Below, piece by piece: positions 1-8,889 of a DNA stretch of 64,000 nucleotides. The translations under genes and the position numbers were made by a program. This stretch comes from Rhodococcus oxybenzonivorans (GTDB lineage: Bacteria > Actinomycetota > Actinomycetes > Mycobacteriales > Mycobacteriaceae). How positions within the stretch are numbered: the first letter of the stretch is position 1; each line of letters opens with the position of its first letter. The notes under the pieces were generated by a model, which was not told the origin of the DNA, made no database searches, and was given only the letters and a program-made list of their open reading frames with translations. The stretch covers positions 4,340,001 to 4,404,000 of the forward strand of contig NZ_CP021354.1 of the NCBI RefSeq assembly GCF_003130705.1, read 5' to 3'.

Positions 1-44
1 CGGTTGGCGACGAGGACGGTATCTATCCGTGTCATGTCAGTCAT
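1..44 (-). CDS. accA1: Acyl-CoA carboxylase alpha subunit (biotin carboxylase), N-terminus only
   Basis: Only the first 14 codons are inside the window. They read MTDMTRIDTVLVAN followed by the first two bases of a CG-starting codon, which fits the usual VANRGEIAVRI start of biotin carboxylase/BCCP alpha subunits. The ATG at 44 lies 6 bases after the stop of the beta-subunit gene (51-53), so the two are one operon and translationally close. A second in-frame ATG at 35 is an alternative start. The subunit would carboxylate its own biotin and hand the carboxyl group to the beta subunit. Assignment rests on a short peptide plus gene context. Confidence 0.7.
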   Translation of the reverse strand, partial: MTDMTRIDTVLVAN

Positions 45-50
45 GTCCGT

Positions 51-1640
51 TCACATCCGGAAAACGCCGTAGGAGACCGGTTCGAGCGGTGAGTTCGCGC
101 ACACCGAAAGAGCCAGCCCGAGAACAGTTCTGGTATCGGCGGGATCGATGATGCCGTCGTCCCACAGGCGGGCGGTCGAGTAGTACGGGTTGCCCTGCGC
201 CTCGTACTGCTCGCGGATCGGCGCCTTGAACGCCTCCTCGTCCTCCGCCGACCACGGGTTGCCCGCACTGTCGAGCTGCTCGCTGCGCACCGTCGAGAGC
301 ACCGACGCCGCCTGCTCACCGCCCATCACCGAAATCCGGGCATTCGGCCACATCCACAGGAAACGCGGGGAGTACGCCCGCCCGCACATCGAGTAGTTGC
401 CCGCCCCGTAGGAGCCGCCGATCACGACGGTGAGCTTGGGAACCCGGGCACAGGCCACCGCGGTCACCATCTTCGCGCCGTGCTTCGCGATGCCCCCCGC
501 CTCGTAATCGCGGCCGACCATGAAGCCCGCAATGTTCTGCAGGAACAGCAGCGGAATCCTGCGTTTGTCGCAGAGCTCGATGAAGTGGGCACCCTTCATC
601 GCCGACTCGGCGAACAACACCCCGTTGTTCGCGACGATGCCGACGGGATGACCCTCGATGTGCGCGAAGCCGGTGACCAGCGTCTTGCCGTACTCCGCCT
701 TGAACTCCTGGAAGGTCCCGCCGTCGACGATGCGGCCGATGACCTCGTGAACGTCGTACGGGGTGCGCGGGTCGGTCGGGACCACGTCGTACAACTCGGC
801 CTGCGGCGCCGACGCGGGGACGGCACTGATCACATCCCACGCACGTGCGGCGCGCGGGCCGAGCGTGGCGACGATGTTGCGCACGATCCGCAGCGCGTCC
901 TGATCGTCTTCGGCGAGGTGATCGGTCACTCCCGACACCTTCGAGTGCAGGTCTCCGCCGCCGAGCTCTTCCGCGGTGACGACCTCACCGGTCGCGGCCT
1001 TCACCAGCGGCGGACCGCCCAGAAAGATCGTGCCCTGGTTCCGGACGATGACCGCCTCGTCGCTCATCGCCGGCACATAAGCGCCGCCCGCCGTGCAGGA
1101 GCCCAGGACCGCCGCGATCTGCGGGATGCCCTGCGCGCTCATCGTCGCCTGGTTGTAGAAGATCCGGCCGAAATGCTCACGATCGGGAAACACCTCGTCC
1201 TGCCGGGGCAGGAACGCGCCACCCGAGTCGACGAGATAGATGCACGGCAGCTGGTTCTGCAGCGCGATCTCCTGCGCCCGCAGGTGCTTCTTCACCGTCA
1301 TCGGGTAATACGTGCCGCCCTTGACCGTGGCGTCGTTGGCCACGATCACACATTCCCGGCCGGACACCCGACCGATCCCCGCGATCACACCCGCACCGGG
1401 GCATTCGTCGTCGTACAGGCCGTTCGCCGCGAGCGGGGCGATCTCGAGAAAAGGACTCCCCGGGTCGAGCAACGTGTCCACTCGATCGCGCGGGAGCAAC
1501 TTGCCCCGGCTCACATGCCGCTCCCGCGACTTCTCACTACCGCCCAGAGCAGCAACGGCCAGCTTCGACCGCAGCTCGTCCACCAATTTGGTGTGCTCTA
1601 CCCGGTAGCCCTCTCTCGTAGTGGTTCCGCCCAGTGCCAT
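51..1640 (-). CDS. accD1: Acyl-CoA carboxylase beta subunit, methylcrotonyl-CoA carboxylase type
   Basis: A 529 aa carboxyltransferase subunit. It has the biotin-dependent carboxyltransferase landmarks [16 protein letters not shown] and [12 protein letters not shown] in the N-terminal half, and [14 protein letters not shown] plus [16 protein letters not shown] in the C-terminal half. The C-terminus ending SYGVFRM is typical of methylcrotonyl-CoA carboxylase beta chains, so the likely step is carboxylation of 3-methylcrotonyl-CoA in leucine/isovalerate breakdown. Start ATG 1640 is preceded by GAAGG. An open frame continues upstream to 1895 but would run through the promoter and the divergent tetR gene, so it was not used. 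It lies directly before the alpha subunit at 44 and is divergent from the TetR gene at 1756. Propionyl- or geranyl-CoA cannot be excluded as substrate. Confidence 0.9.
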   Translation of the reverse strand: MALGGTTTREGYRVEHTKLVDELRSKLAVAALGGSEKSRERHVSRGKLLPRDRVDTLLDPGSPFLEIAPLAANGLYDDECPGAGVIAGIGRVSGRECVIVANDATVKGGTYYPMTVKKHLRAQEIALQNQLPCIYLVDSGGAFLPRQDEVFPDREHFGRIFYNQATMSAQGIPQIAAVLGSCTAGGAYVPAMSDEAVIVRNQGTIFLGGPPLVKAATGEVVTAEELGGGDLHSKVSGVTDHLAEDDQDALRIVRNIVATLGPRAARAWDVISAVPASAPQAELYDVVPTDPRTPYDVHEVIGRIVDGGTFQEFKAEYGKTLVTGFAHIEGHPVGIVANNGVLFAESAMKGAHFIELCDKRRIPLLFLQNIAGFMVGRDYEAGGIAKHGAKMVTAVACARVPKLTVVIGGSYGAGNYSMCGRAYSPRFLWMWPNARISVMGGEQAASVLSTVRSEQLDSAGNPWSAEDEEAFKAPIREQYEAQGNPYYSTARLWDDGIIDPADTRTVLGLALSVCANSPLEPVSYGVFRM

Positions 1641-1674
1641 CGTGCCGCCTTCTCGTCTTGACGCCCGTGCCGAG

Positions 1675-1722
1675 TGAGTTAATACTCGATAACTGAATTC
1701 AAGATAACTGTGATTAACTGAG
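1675..1722. promoter_or_regulatory. Divergent promoter/operator between accD1 and tetR
   Basis: An AT-rich island in an otherwise GC-rich region separates the two divergent genes. It holds the inverted arms AGTTAA (1677-1682) and TTAACT (1714-1719), with ATAACT copies between them. Such a symmetric site beside a divergent TetR gene is most simply an autoregulatory operator that also controls the carboxylase operon. The protein binding it is inferred. Confidence 0.5.
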
Positions 1723-1755
1723 TTGTCCAGACCGCAACCCGAAAGGAGCGAGGCG

Positions 1756-2400
1756 ATGACCGCACACGTCGACGAAACCGGAGCGCCGGCAGCACCGACA
1801 GCGTCCACCGACGGCGCCGGAGCGCCGATCACGCGTCGCGAACAGATGAAGGCGGATCGCCGCCGGCAACTTCTCGACGCCGCCGCTCGCCTCATCGCCG
1901 AACGGGGATTTCTCGGCGTCCGGCTCGAAGACCTAGGATCCGCCGCCGGGATCAGCGGTCCCGCCGTCTACCGCCACTTCCCCAACAAAGACGCCGTATT
2001 GGTCGAACTACTCGTCGGCATCAGTACGCGACTCCTGGAGGGCGGTTCCCTCGTCGCGGCGGAGGCCTCCTCCCCCGAGGCGGCACTCGACGGCCTCATC
2101 GACTTCCACCTCGACTTCGCACTCGGCGAATCCGAACTGATTCGCATTCAGGACCGCGACCTCGAAAGCCTTCCCGCCGAGGCGCGGCGTGAGGTCCGGC
2201 AGAAGCAGCGACGCTACGTCGAACTGTGGGTGCAGGTGCTGCTCCGGGTGGACCAATCGCTCGACGAAACGGATGCCCGTACCAAGGCCCATGCAACGTT
2301 CGGGTTGATCAACTCCACACCGCACAGCGCCGATCCCGCGACTCCGGCGCGCACTCGGAAGGTTCTGCGCGAGATGGCACTCACCTGTCTGCGTCCGTGA
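1756..2400 (+). CDS. TetR-family regulator of the adjacent carboxylase/FadD locus (BkaR-like)
   Basis: A 214 aa TetR protein. After a low-complexity N-terminal tail of about 30 residues comes the helix-turn-helix region around [20 protein letters not shown] with [20 protein letters not shown] 1756 has a strong AAAGGAG site; the frame also opens at a TTG at 1723, which lies in the promoter. It is divergent from accD1, and a FadD35-like gene lies just beyond. In M. tuberculosis the TetR protein Rv2506 (BkaR) sits in the same position next to accD1 and fadD35 and represses branched-chain keto-acid genes. The same role is inferred here from context, and the ligand (an acyl-CoA?) is unknown. Confidence 0.8.
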   Translation: MTAHVDETGAPAAPTASTDGAGAPITRREQMKADRRRQLLDAAARLIAERGFLGVRLEDLGSAAGISGPAVYRHFPNKDAVLVELLVGISTRLLEGGSLVAAEASSPEAALDGLIDFHLDFALGESELIRIQDRDLESLPAEARREVRQKQRRYVELWVQVLLRVDQSLDETDARTKAHATFGLINSTPHSADPATPARTRKVLREMALTCLRP

Positions 2401-2425
2401 TTTCGGCTACCCAGGCGCACGGCAA

Positions 2426-2453
2426 GGGCCCCGCCCTCGATTGGACGGGGCCC
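2426..2453. terminator. Bidirectional hairpin between convergent tetR and GlsB-type gene
   Basis: GGGCCCCG (2426-2433) pairs with CGGGGCCC (2446-2453) across a 12-base loop. It sits in the 69-base gap between the stop of tetR (plus) and the stop of the small membrane gene (minus). It has no long T-run, as is usual in actinobacteria. Confidence 0.65.
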
Positions 2454-2469
2454 GTGCACAGCCGGGTAC

Positions 2470-2739
2470 CTACACTCTCCGCTTACTGGTCATGGACGTG
2501 TACGCCAAGGTCAGCACAGCTGCCGCAGCGATACTGATAATCCACCGTATCCAGTCGATTCCGCCGGTATCACCCTTGTCGCTGATCGCGCCCCACACCC
2601 AATATCCGATGAGGGCGCCCGCAATGCCGAGGACGATGGTGATGATCCACCCCATCGCCTGCTTCCCTGGGATGACCAGACGCGCGAGCACGCCGATGAC
2701 CGCACCGAAGATGATGGTGCCGATGATGTCTCCAACCAT
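2470..2739 (-). CDS. GlsB/YeaQ/YmgE family small membrane protein
   Basis: An 89 aa, very hydrophobic protein with three predicted membrane segments (about residues 3-22, 28-48 and 62-80) and the family pattern GxxxGxLARLxxPGKQxMGxxxTxxLGxxGAxxG. These were once annotated transglycosylase-associated proteins; the family is often stress-inducible but its biochemical role is unknown. The ATG at 2739 follows a GGAGAGG site. It stands alone between the terminator and the upstream fadD gene, 132 bases from its stop. Confidence 0.8.
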   Translation of the reverse strand: MVGDIIGTIIFGAVIGVLARLVIPGKQAMGWIITIVLGIAGALIGYWVWGAISDKGDTGGIDWIRWIISIAAAAVLTLAYTSMTSKRRV

Positions 2740-2871
2740 TACCCTCTCCTCTCCACACGCGAGTGCGAGCGGAAGGCCACCGCTCCTTCGCAGATTAGCC
2801 AGCGTGGCAGCGGTTCAACCGTGGTTGGACAAATCGTTGCCGAATGGTTCATCTCCGGGACACGAAGAGGC

Positions 2872-4509
2872 TTATGACCCGCCGATCAACGCCATCGACT
2901 GTTCACGCATCTCCACCTTGCGCACCTTGCCGGTCACCGTCATGGGGAATTCGTCGACGATGTGCACATACCTGGGGATCTTGTAGTGGGCAAGCTTGCC
3001 GGTGCAGAATGCCCGGACCGCGGCTTCGTCGAGCGGCTGCGCACCATCCCGCATGCGGATCCATGCCATCAGTTCCTCGCCGTACTTGGCGTCGGGAACA
3101 CCGATCACCTGGGCGTCGAGAATGTCGGGGTGGGTGTAGAGGAACTCCTCGATCTCGCGGGGATAGACGTTCTCCCCGCCCCTGATCACCATGTCCTTGA
3201 TCCGGCCCGTGATCGCCACGTACCCGTCGGCATCCATTACGCCGATGTCACCGGTGTGCATCCACCGCGCCGCGTCGATGGCCTCGGCCGTCTTTTCCGG
3301 GTTGTTCCAGTACCCGAGCATCACCGAGTATCCGCGGGTGCAGAGTTCACCCGGCTCGCCGCGGGGAACCGTCAATCCTGTTGCAGGGTCGGTGATCTTG
3401 ACCTCCAGATGCGGTCCGACCCGCCCGACGGTCGTCACCCGCTGGTCGATGGTGTCGTCGGAGCGGGTCTGCAGCGACACCGGTGACGTCTCGGTCATGC
3501 CGTAGCAGATGGACACCTCGGCCATTCCCATCTGCTCGATCACCTGCTTCATCACCTCTACCGGGCACGGTGATCCCGCCATGATGCCGGTGCGCAGGGT
3601 GGACAGGTCGAACCGGTCGAAGTCCGGGTCGGCGAGTTCGGCGATGAACATCGTCGGCACCCCGTACAGCGACGTGCATTTCTCTGCCTCGACGGCTCGC
3701 AAGGTGGCCCTCGGGTCGAAGGAAGGCCCGGGAATCACCATGGCGGCGCCGTGACTGGTGCAGGCGAGATTGCCCATCACCATGCCGAAGCAGTGGTAGA
3801 ACGGCACGGGAATGCACACCCGGTCGTTCTCGGTGTAATGACACAGTTCGCCGACGAAGAATCCGTTGTTCAGGATGTTGTGATGACTGAGGGTGGCACC
3901 CTTGGGGAAACCGGTTGTTCCCGAGGTGTATTGAATATTGATCGGGTCGTCCGACGACAGCCGGGCCTGCGCTGCCTCGAGCCGCGACGGGTCGTCGGCG
4001 AGCGCCGCCGCGCCGTCCGTCATCAGCGTGCTCCACTCGGGACTGCCGAGGAGAACGACCATGTCGAGATCGGGGCACTCCGGGCGCACTTCCTCGATCA
4101 TGGCGCCGTAATCGGAGGTCTTGAACTCAGCAGCAGACACCAGGAGGCGGATGCCTGCTTGTCCCAGCACGTACTTCAGTTCGTGCGCCCGGTAGGCGGG
4201 GTTGATGTTGACCAGGACCGCACCGATCTTCGCTGTGGCGTACTGGATGAGCGTCCACTCCGGGCAGTTCGGCGCCCAGATGCCCACCCGGTCACCTTTG
4301 ACGATGCCGCGGGTGAGCAGGGCCGCCGCGAGCGTGTTCACGTCCTGCGCCAGTTCGGTGTACGTCCACCGACGACCCGAGGGAACATCGACCAGGGCGT
4401 CGCGACGACCGTGCGCGGCCACAGTTCGATCGAAGTTGTCTCCGATGGTGTCCCCCAACATCGGGGCGTCGCCGAGCCCGGACGTGTAGCTGGGAAGTGG
4501 CGTTGTCAT
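2872..4509 (-). CDS. fadD35: Acyl-CoA synthetase (AMP-binding), FadD35-like
   Basis: A 545 aa acyl-CoA ligase of the adenylate-forming superfamily. It shows the P-loop-like motif [12 protein letters not shown], the adenine motif YGMTETSP, the hinge [16 protein letters not shown] and the C-terminal catalytic lysine context MTVTGKVRK. It activates a carboxylic acid through an acyl-adenylate and transfers it to CoA. ATG 4509 has a GGAGAG site. It lies two genes from a BkaR-like TetR and accD1, matching the neighbourhood of M. tuberculosis fadD35 (Rv2505c). A branched or medium-chain acid feeding the carboxylase pathway is plausible, but the substrate cannot be read from the sequence. Confidence 0.85.
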   Translation of the reverse strand: MTTPLPSYTSGLGDAPMLGDTIGDNFDRTVAAHGRRDALVDVPSGRRWTYTELAQDVNTLAAALLTRGIVKGDRVGIWAPNCPEWTLIQYATAKIGAVLVNINPAYRAHELKYVLGQAGIRLLVSAAEFKTSDYGAMIEEVRPECPDLDMVVLLGSPEWSTLMTDGAAALADDPSRLEAAQARLSSDDPINIQYTSGTTGFPKGATLSHHNILNNGFFVGELCHYTENDRVCIPVPFYHCFGMVMGNLACTSHGAAMVIPGPSFDPRATLRAVEAEKCTSLYGVPTMFIAELADPDFDRFDLSTLRTGIMAGSPCPVEVMKQVIEQMGMAEVSICYGMTETSPVSLQTRSDDTIDQRVTTVGRVGPHLEVKITDPATGLTVPRGEPGELCTRGYSVMLGYWNNPEKTAEAIDAARWMHTGDIGVMDADGYVAITGRIKDMVIRGGENVYPREIEEFLYTHPDILDAQVIGVPDAKYGEELMAWIRMRDGAQPLDEAAVRAFCTGKLAHYKIPRYVHIVDEFPMTVTGKVRKVEMREQSMALIGGS

Positions 4510-4608
4510 AGCTTTCCTCTCCAGGCGCCTCGACGGACACCTACGGGACGGGCGGGCACACGAGGCCGTTCCGTTCTCGAATTTACTCCCGGTCGACGTG
4601 ACGCCCGG

Positions 4609-5949
4609 TCAGAGAGCTTCGTCCTTCGTCTCGACGAGCGCCTTCGTGCACACCAGGCTCACCACGGCCAGCCCGGCGAGCATGACGCCGATCGCTGCAC
4701 TTCCGTATGCCGACGCGAGCGGCGCTGCGATCAGGGGCGGTACTGCGCCGCCAAGCACACCCGCGAGGTTGTAGCCGAGGCCTGCCCCGGTGTACCGGTA
4801 GCGGGTCTGGAACATTTCGGGGAGTAGCGCCCCGCAGGGGCCGTACGCGACTCCGAAGATTGCGAGCGTCACCATCACGCCGATCGCGAAGGCGACGGGT
4901 GAACCGGTGTCGAGCAGCGGGAACAGTGCCAGCGCCCACACCACGGCCAGCGCACAGGAGATCATGATGACCCGGCGGCGACCGATCCGGTCCGAGTACA
5001 GCGCGGACACGATGATGGTGAGCCCGAAGACCACCGCCGAGACGATCCCGACGGTCAGAACGAAGGGACGACTGAATCCGAGCGTCGCGGTGCCGTAGCT
5101 GGTGAGAAAGGCTGTGCCCATGTAGAAGAAGGCGAAGAGCGTGGCGAGGGCACCGGCGGAGAGAAGGATTTCCTTGGTCTGGTAGCGCCACGCATCCATG
5201 AGCGGGAGCGTCCGGGGTGCAACATCGGCCCGGTCGGCCTCCTGCACGGCGCGGAACACCGGTGTCTCCTCGATCGCGAGGCGCATGTAGAGACCGATAC
5301 CGACCAGGACGGCGCTGAAGAGGAACGGTATCCGCCACCCGTAGTCGAGGAAGGTGGAGTTCGTGTCACCGAAGACGGCGCCGGTGACGAGGAAGGTGGC
5401 ACTCGAGAGGATGAACGCGACGGCAGGGCCCAGCTGGGGGAACATCGCATAGAGTCCGCGTTTGCCCGGTGGGGCGTACTCGGCGGTGAGCAGTGTGGCG
5501 CCTGCCCATTCACCGCCGACCGCGAATCCCTGACCGAATCGCAAGAGCACCAGGAGAATCGGGGCCGCGACACCAATTGTGGCGGCACCGGGAAGCAGCC
5601 CGATCAGGAACGTGGAGACGCCCATCAGGATCAAGGTGGAAACGAGGGTCTTCTTACGACCGATTCTGTCCCCGTAGTGACCGAAGAGCATGGCTCCTAC
5701 GGGTCTGGCGACGAAGGCCACCGCGAACGTCGCGAACGACGCCACGGTTCCGGCGGTGGAGCCCAGGGCGGGGAAGAACACCTTGGGGAAAACCAGTGCC
5801 GCAGCGGTTCCGTAGATGAAGAAGTCGTAGAACTCGATCGTCGTCCCGATGCCACTGGCGACGGCCACCTTACGAACGCTGGTGCCGCCCTTGCGCACCG
5901 GCGCGGGAGTGTGGGGCACTCCCGCACTCGATGTGGAGACTGTGCTCAC
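4609..5949 (-). CDS. MFS transporter, metabolite:H+ symporter type
   Basis: A 446 aa protein with about 12 membrane helices and the two MFS loop motifs [14 protein letters not shown] (N-half) and [11 protein letters not shown] (C-half). The opening [25 protein letters not shown] is characteristic of the metabolite:H+ symporter (ShiA/KgtP/ProP-like) group, which import carboxylates, shikimate or betaines. I chose the GTG at 5949 because it has an ideal GGAGGAA site 6 bases upstream; the frame stays open to a TTG at 5994 without such a site. Both neighbours are on the same strand. The substrate is unknown; a carboxylate or choline-like compound would fit the ethanolamine block upstream. Confidence 0.8.
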   Translation of the reverse strand: MSTVSTSSAGVPHTPAPVRKGGTSVRKVAVASGIGTTIEFYDFFIYGTAAALVFPKVFFPALGSTAGTVASFATFAVAFVARPVGAMLFGHYGDRIGRKKTLVSTLILMGVSTFLIGLLPGAATIGVAAPILLVLLRFGQGFAVGGEWAGATLLTAEYAPPGKRGLYAMFPQLGPAVAFILSSATFLVTGAVFGDTNSTFLDYGWRIPFLFSAVLVGIGLYMRLAIEETPVFRAVQEADRADVAPRTLPLMDAWRYQTKEILLSAGALATLFAFFYMGTAFLTSYGTATLGFSRPFVLTVGIVSAVVFGLTIIVSALYSDRIGRRRVIMISCALAVVWALALFPLLDTGSPVAFAIGVMVTLAIFGVAYGPCGALLPEMFQTRYRYTGAGLGYNLAGVLGGAVPPLIAAPLASAYGSAAIGVMLAGLAVVSLVCTKALVETKDEAL

Positions 5950-6022
5950 TCGATTCCTCCGTGGTCCGTGTGGATGTCCCGACTTCCGGGACAAGAGGAA
6001 AGGTAGTGACCTGGCTCACGTC

Positions 6023-6054
6023 GTCACCACCCCCGAATGGGGGGGGGTGGTGAC
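6023..6054 (-). terminator. Strong stem-loop downstream of the ethanolamine block
   Basis: Twelve-base perfect arms GTCACCACCCCC (6023-6034) and GGGGGTGGTGAC (6043-6054) enclose an 8-base loop. It follows the stop (6076) of the last gene of the leftward run and precedes the MFS gene start (5949). A run of nine consecutive G residues forms part of loop and stem. There is no T-tract. Confidence 0.65.
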
Positions 6055-6075
6055 TTCCGCCTCCCTGGGAGGGCT

Positions 6076-6621
6076 TCAGGCCGGCGCGCCCGCAGCTCCC
6101 AGCAGCTCCCTGCGCAGTTCCGTCCACACCGTTGCGTAGGAGTCGATGACCGGCTCAGCTACCCACTTCTTGTCTCCGGCAGCGACTTTCGCGAGTGCGT
6201 CCGCGAACAGATCCTGGTAGCGGGACAACCGAGGGACGAACGCCGACAGGTCGTCGAACACCACGGAGGCGCGGCGATCGAGGTCGGCAAGCTGATCGGC
6301 GTCCGCGGTGTCGATCAGTGCGACGAACTCCTCGTGGAACGGCACGAAGCTCTCGTACACCTCCGCGATGGAATCCTCGTCGATGGACACCCGCTCGGCG
6401 TCGAGCTGGTCCTCGAGTTCCGCCAGTCCCGCCTCGGTCAGAGCGATCCGGCCACTCGATACTTCCTCCGCCTTGCCCTGGCTCAGCAGGGCGTCGTAGG
6501 CAGCCTGCGCGGACGCCGCGGCCACTCCCAGATGTTCGGCGAGCACATCGGCACTGACCTGCTCTTTCAGACGCACAGCCTGCAGTAGGGCCAACTCGTC
6601 CACATTGCCAGCGAAGGCCAT
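6076..6621 (-). CDS. Hypothetical protein with MarR/winged-helix-like N-terminus
   Basis: A 181 aa protein. Residues about 5-70 look like a winged-helix unit (ALLQAVRLKEQVSADVLAEHL, then a predicted recognition helix and SSGRIALTEAGLAELE). The C-terminal 100 residues are acidic and helical, with no motif I recognise. ATG 6621 is preceded by GAGGAGAAG at good spacing; an ATG at 6639 has none. It follows eutC by 79 bases on the same strand and may be the last gene of the ethanolamine unit. A regulatory role is only a guess, and a partner-binding or helper protein is equally possible. Confidence 0.6.
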   Translation of the reverse strand: MAFAGNVDELALLQAVRLKEQVSADVLAEHLGVAAASAQAAYDALLSQGKAEEVSSGRIALTEAGLAELEDQLDAERVSIDEDSIAEVYESFVPFHEEFVALIDTADADQLADLDRRASVVFDDLSAFVPRLSRYQDLFADALAKVAAGDKKWVAEPVIDSYATVWTELRRELLGAAGAPA

Positions 6622-6700
6622 AGGTCTTCTCCTCGTCATACCCGTGCAGGGTCGTTACGGGCAGGCCCGGGCGGACCTGCCGACCCTCTAGGTAACACGA

Positions 6701-7480
6701 CTACAGTTCGAGGATCTCCGAGGGGGCTGCCAGCGCATCCGCGCGGGAGGTGTCCTTCAAATCCACACCGGATCTGCCGAGCTTTCTGGCACCGCCGACG
6801 AGCGACGCCACGACGCGCGCCGCGACCTCGTACCCGAGGCCTCCGGGGGGATGGATGTTGGATACACAGTTCCGGTCTGCGTCGGTGCGTCCGGGCCGGG
6901 GAAGGTGGGTCAAGTAGACACCCGCACTGTCGGCCACCGACAGGCCGGGCCGTTCCCCGATGAGCAGTACGAGCGTCTGCACGCCCATCGCCTCGGCGAT
7001 GTGATCACCGAGCGCCACCCGGGCCTGAGTGGCGATGACGGGCGGTGCAAGAGAGTAGGTGTCACCGAGCTGCGCGACCAGAGCCGACAGGAGTGGAACC
7101 CCGTGATCGGCCAGCGCACGGGGTGAGAGACCGTCGGCGAGCACGAATCCGACCTCGGCGGTCCCCCTCGGAATGGAGGACAGGTCGGCGGGGGACCTGC
7201 CGAGGTCCGGTCGTCTCAGGTACTCGCCACGGTCGCTCGCCTGACTGGCGACGACTACCGGCCGTCCCAGACCGACCGTCTCGACCTGGTCCGCCAGCGC
7301 TGCCGCGTCGAGCGGCTGGTGCACCGCATCGCGCGCCGCGGCGTGCGCCGAGCGGAACTCGAGCACCCGCCGAGTGGGCAGCGCATCACCGGCCCGGCCC
7401 AGCCCGATGCGGGCCTGCGTCGTGGCACGCAGTTCGGTCCAGAAGTCCTGCGCTGCAGGTTCATGCGCACTGTGGTTCAC
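6701..7480 (-). CDS. eutC: Ethanolamine ammonia-lyase small subunit
   Basis: A 259 aa EutC-type subunit. Recognisable family blocks are DFWTELRATTQARIGLGRAGDALPTRRVLEF near the N-terminus and LLIGERPGLSVADSAGVYLTHLPRPGRTDADRNCVSNIHPPGGLGYEVAA in the C-terminal half. With EutB it forms the adenosylcobalamin-dependent lyase that converts ethanolamine to acetaldehyde and ammonia in the cytoplasm. The GTG start (7480) overlaps the eutB stop by four bases (GTGA), so the subunits are translationally coupled. No shell protein, reactivase (EutA) or corrinoid transferase gene is nearby, so this is the simple non-compartment type. Confidence 0.93.
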   Translation of the reverse strand: MNHSAHEPAAQDFWTELRATTQARIGLGRAGDALPTRRVLEFRSAHAAARDAVHQPLDAAALADQVETVGLGRPVVVASQASDRGEYLRRPDLGRSPADLSSIPRGTAEVGFVLADGLSPRALADHGVPLLSALVAQLGDTYSLAPPVIATQARVALGDHIAEAMGVQTLVLLIGERPGLSVADSAGVYLTHLPRPGRTDADRNCVSNIHPPGGLGYEVAARVVASLVGGARKLGRSGVDLKDTSRADALAAPSEILEL

Positions 7481-8889
7481 GATGCCACCGTCAGCGCCCG
7501 CAGCGGTGAGGCCGCCGCATCCACCGGCAGAATCCTGCCGTCGCCGTCTACCATGCCGAGACGGCGCAACCAGTCCTCGAACTCGGGTGCAGGCCGGAGC
7601 CCGAGGACCTGACGAGCGTAGAGGGCGTCATGGAACGACAGGCTCTGGTAGCCGAGCATCACGTCGTCCGCACCCGGCACCGCGATGACGAACGCCGCGC
7701 CCGCGACACCGAGCAGGGTGAGCAGCGTGTCCATGTCGTCCTGATCGGCCTCGGCGTGATTGGTGTAGCAGACGTCGACGCCCATGGGCAGTCCCAGCAG
7801 TTTCCCGCAGAAGTGGTCCTCGAGCCCGGCCCTGATGATCTGCTTTCCGTCGTACAGATATTCCGGTCCGATGAACCCGACCACGGTGTTGACGAGAAGC
7901 GGCTCGAGGTCGCGCGCCACGGCATACGCCCGGGCCTCGAGGGTCTGCTGGTCGACGGCCCGGCCGCCCGTACCGAGGTGCGCGCCCGCACTGAGCGCCG
8001 AGCCCTGCCCGGTCTCGAGGTACATGACGTTGTCGCCGACGGTGCCGCGCCGCAGCGAGCGGCCCGCTTCGTTGGCTTGCCGCAGAAGCGCGATATCCAC
8101 ACCGAAACTCGAGTTCGCGCCCTGGGTTCCGGCGATGGACTGAAACACGAGGTCGACGGGAACGCCTGACTCGATCAATCCCATGGTGGTGGTGACGTGA
8201 GACAGGACGCACGACTGCGCGGGGATGTCGAATCGCTGACGGATGTCGTCCAGCAGATGAAGGAGCTCCGAGGTGGCGTGCGGGGAATCCGTCGCCGGAT
8301 TGATGCCGATCACCGCGTCTCCGCATCCGAGGAGCAGACCGTCGAGTGTTGCGGCCGCGATCCCGCGCGGGTCGTCGGTGGGATGGTTGGGTTGCAACCG
8401 GGTGCCCAGCGTGCCGGGCCGGCCGAGCGTGGTTCGGAACCCCGCGGTGACGTGCACGGCCCGGGCCACAGCGATGAGATCCTGGTTCCGCATGATCTTG
8501 CTGACCGCGGCCACCATTTCCGGAGTCAGTCCCGGGCCGACTCGCCGCAGGATCTCGGCCGCATTCTTGCCCGCTGCCACCTCGAGCAGCCAGTCCCGGA
8601 ATCCGCCGACCGTGAGATGGGAGATCTCACCGAAGGCCACCCGATCGTGCGAGTCGATGATGAGCCGGCTCACCTCGTCGTCCTCGTAGGGCACGACGAG
8701 TTCGTCGAGGAAGGTGGTGAGGGAAACGTCGGCGAGGGCCCACTGCGCCGCCGCACGTTCGGCGTCCGAAGACGCGGCACAGCCGGCGAGCTCGTCCCCG
8801 CTTCGAAGCGGCGTGGCCTTGGCCAACAGGTCGACGAGGCCGTCGAACGTATATCCGACACCGGCTATCGAGTGCGTGTACATGGTCAT
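7477..8889 (-). CDS. eutB: Ethanolamine ammonia-lyase large subunit
   Basis: A 470 aa EutB, close to the usual 450-460 aa. Family blocks include NLxxRxQPNHPTDDPRGIAA, the LGCGDAVIGINPATDS region and LLVNTVVGFIGPEYLYDGKQIIRAGLEDHFCGKLLGLPMGVDVCYTNHAEADQDD (read in parts). It carries the catalytic TIM barrel that binds substrate and adenosylcobalamin. ATG 8889 overlaps the permease stop (ATGA), and a GAGGAAGAG site precedes it. The frame stays open to 9012 inside the permease gene, which is not a credible start. Product acetaldehyde would be taken by the aldehyde dehydrogenase at 11001-12524. Confidence 0.95.
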   Translation of the reverse strand: MTMYTHSIAGVGYTFDGLVDLLAKATPLRSGDELAGCAASSDAERAAAQWALADVSLTTFLDELVVPYEDDEVSRLIIDSHDRVAFGEISHLTVGGFRDWLLEVAAGKNAAEILRRVGPGLTPEMVAAVSKIMRNQDLIAVARAVHVTAGFRTTLGRPGTLGTRLQPNHPTDDPRGIAAATLDGLLLGCGDAVIGINPATDSPHATSELLHLLDDIRQRFDIPAQSCVLSHVTTTMGLIESGVPVDLVFQSIAGTQGANSSFGVDIALLRQANEAGRSLRRGTVGDNVMYLETGQGSALSAGAHLGTGGRAVDQQTLEARAYAVARDLEPLLVNTVVGFIGPEYLYDGKQIIRAGLEDHFCGKLLGLPMGVDVCYTNHAEADQDDMDTLLTLLGVAGAAFVIAVPGADDVMLGYQSLSFHDALYARQVLGLRPAPEFEDWLRRLGMVDGDGRILPVDAAASPLRALTVAS

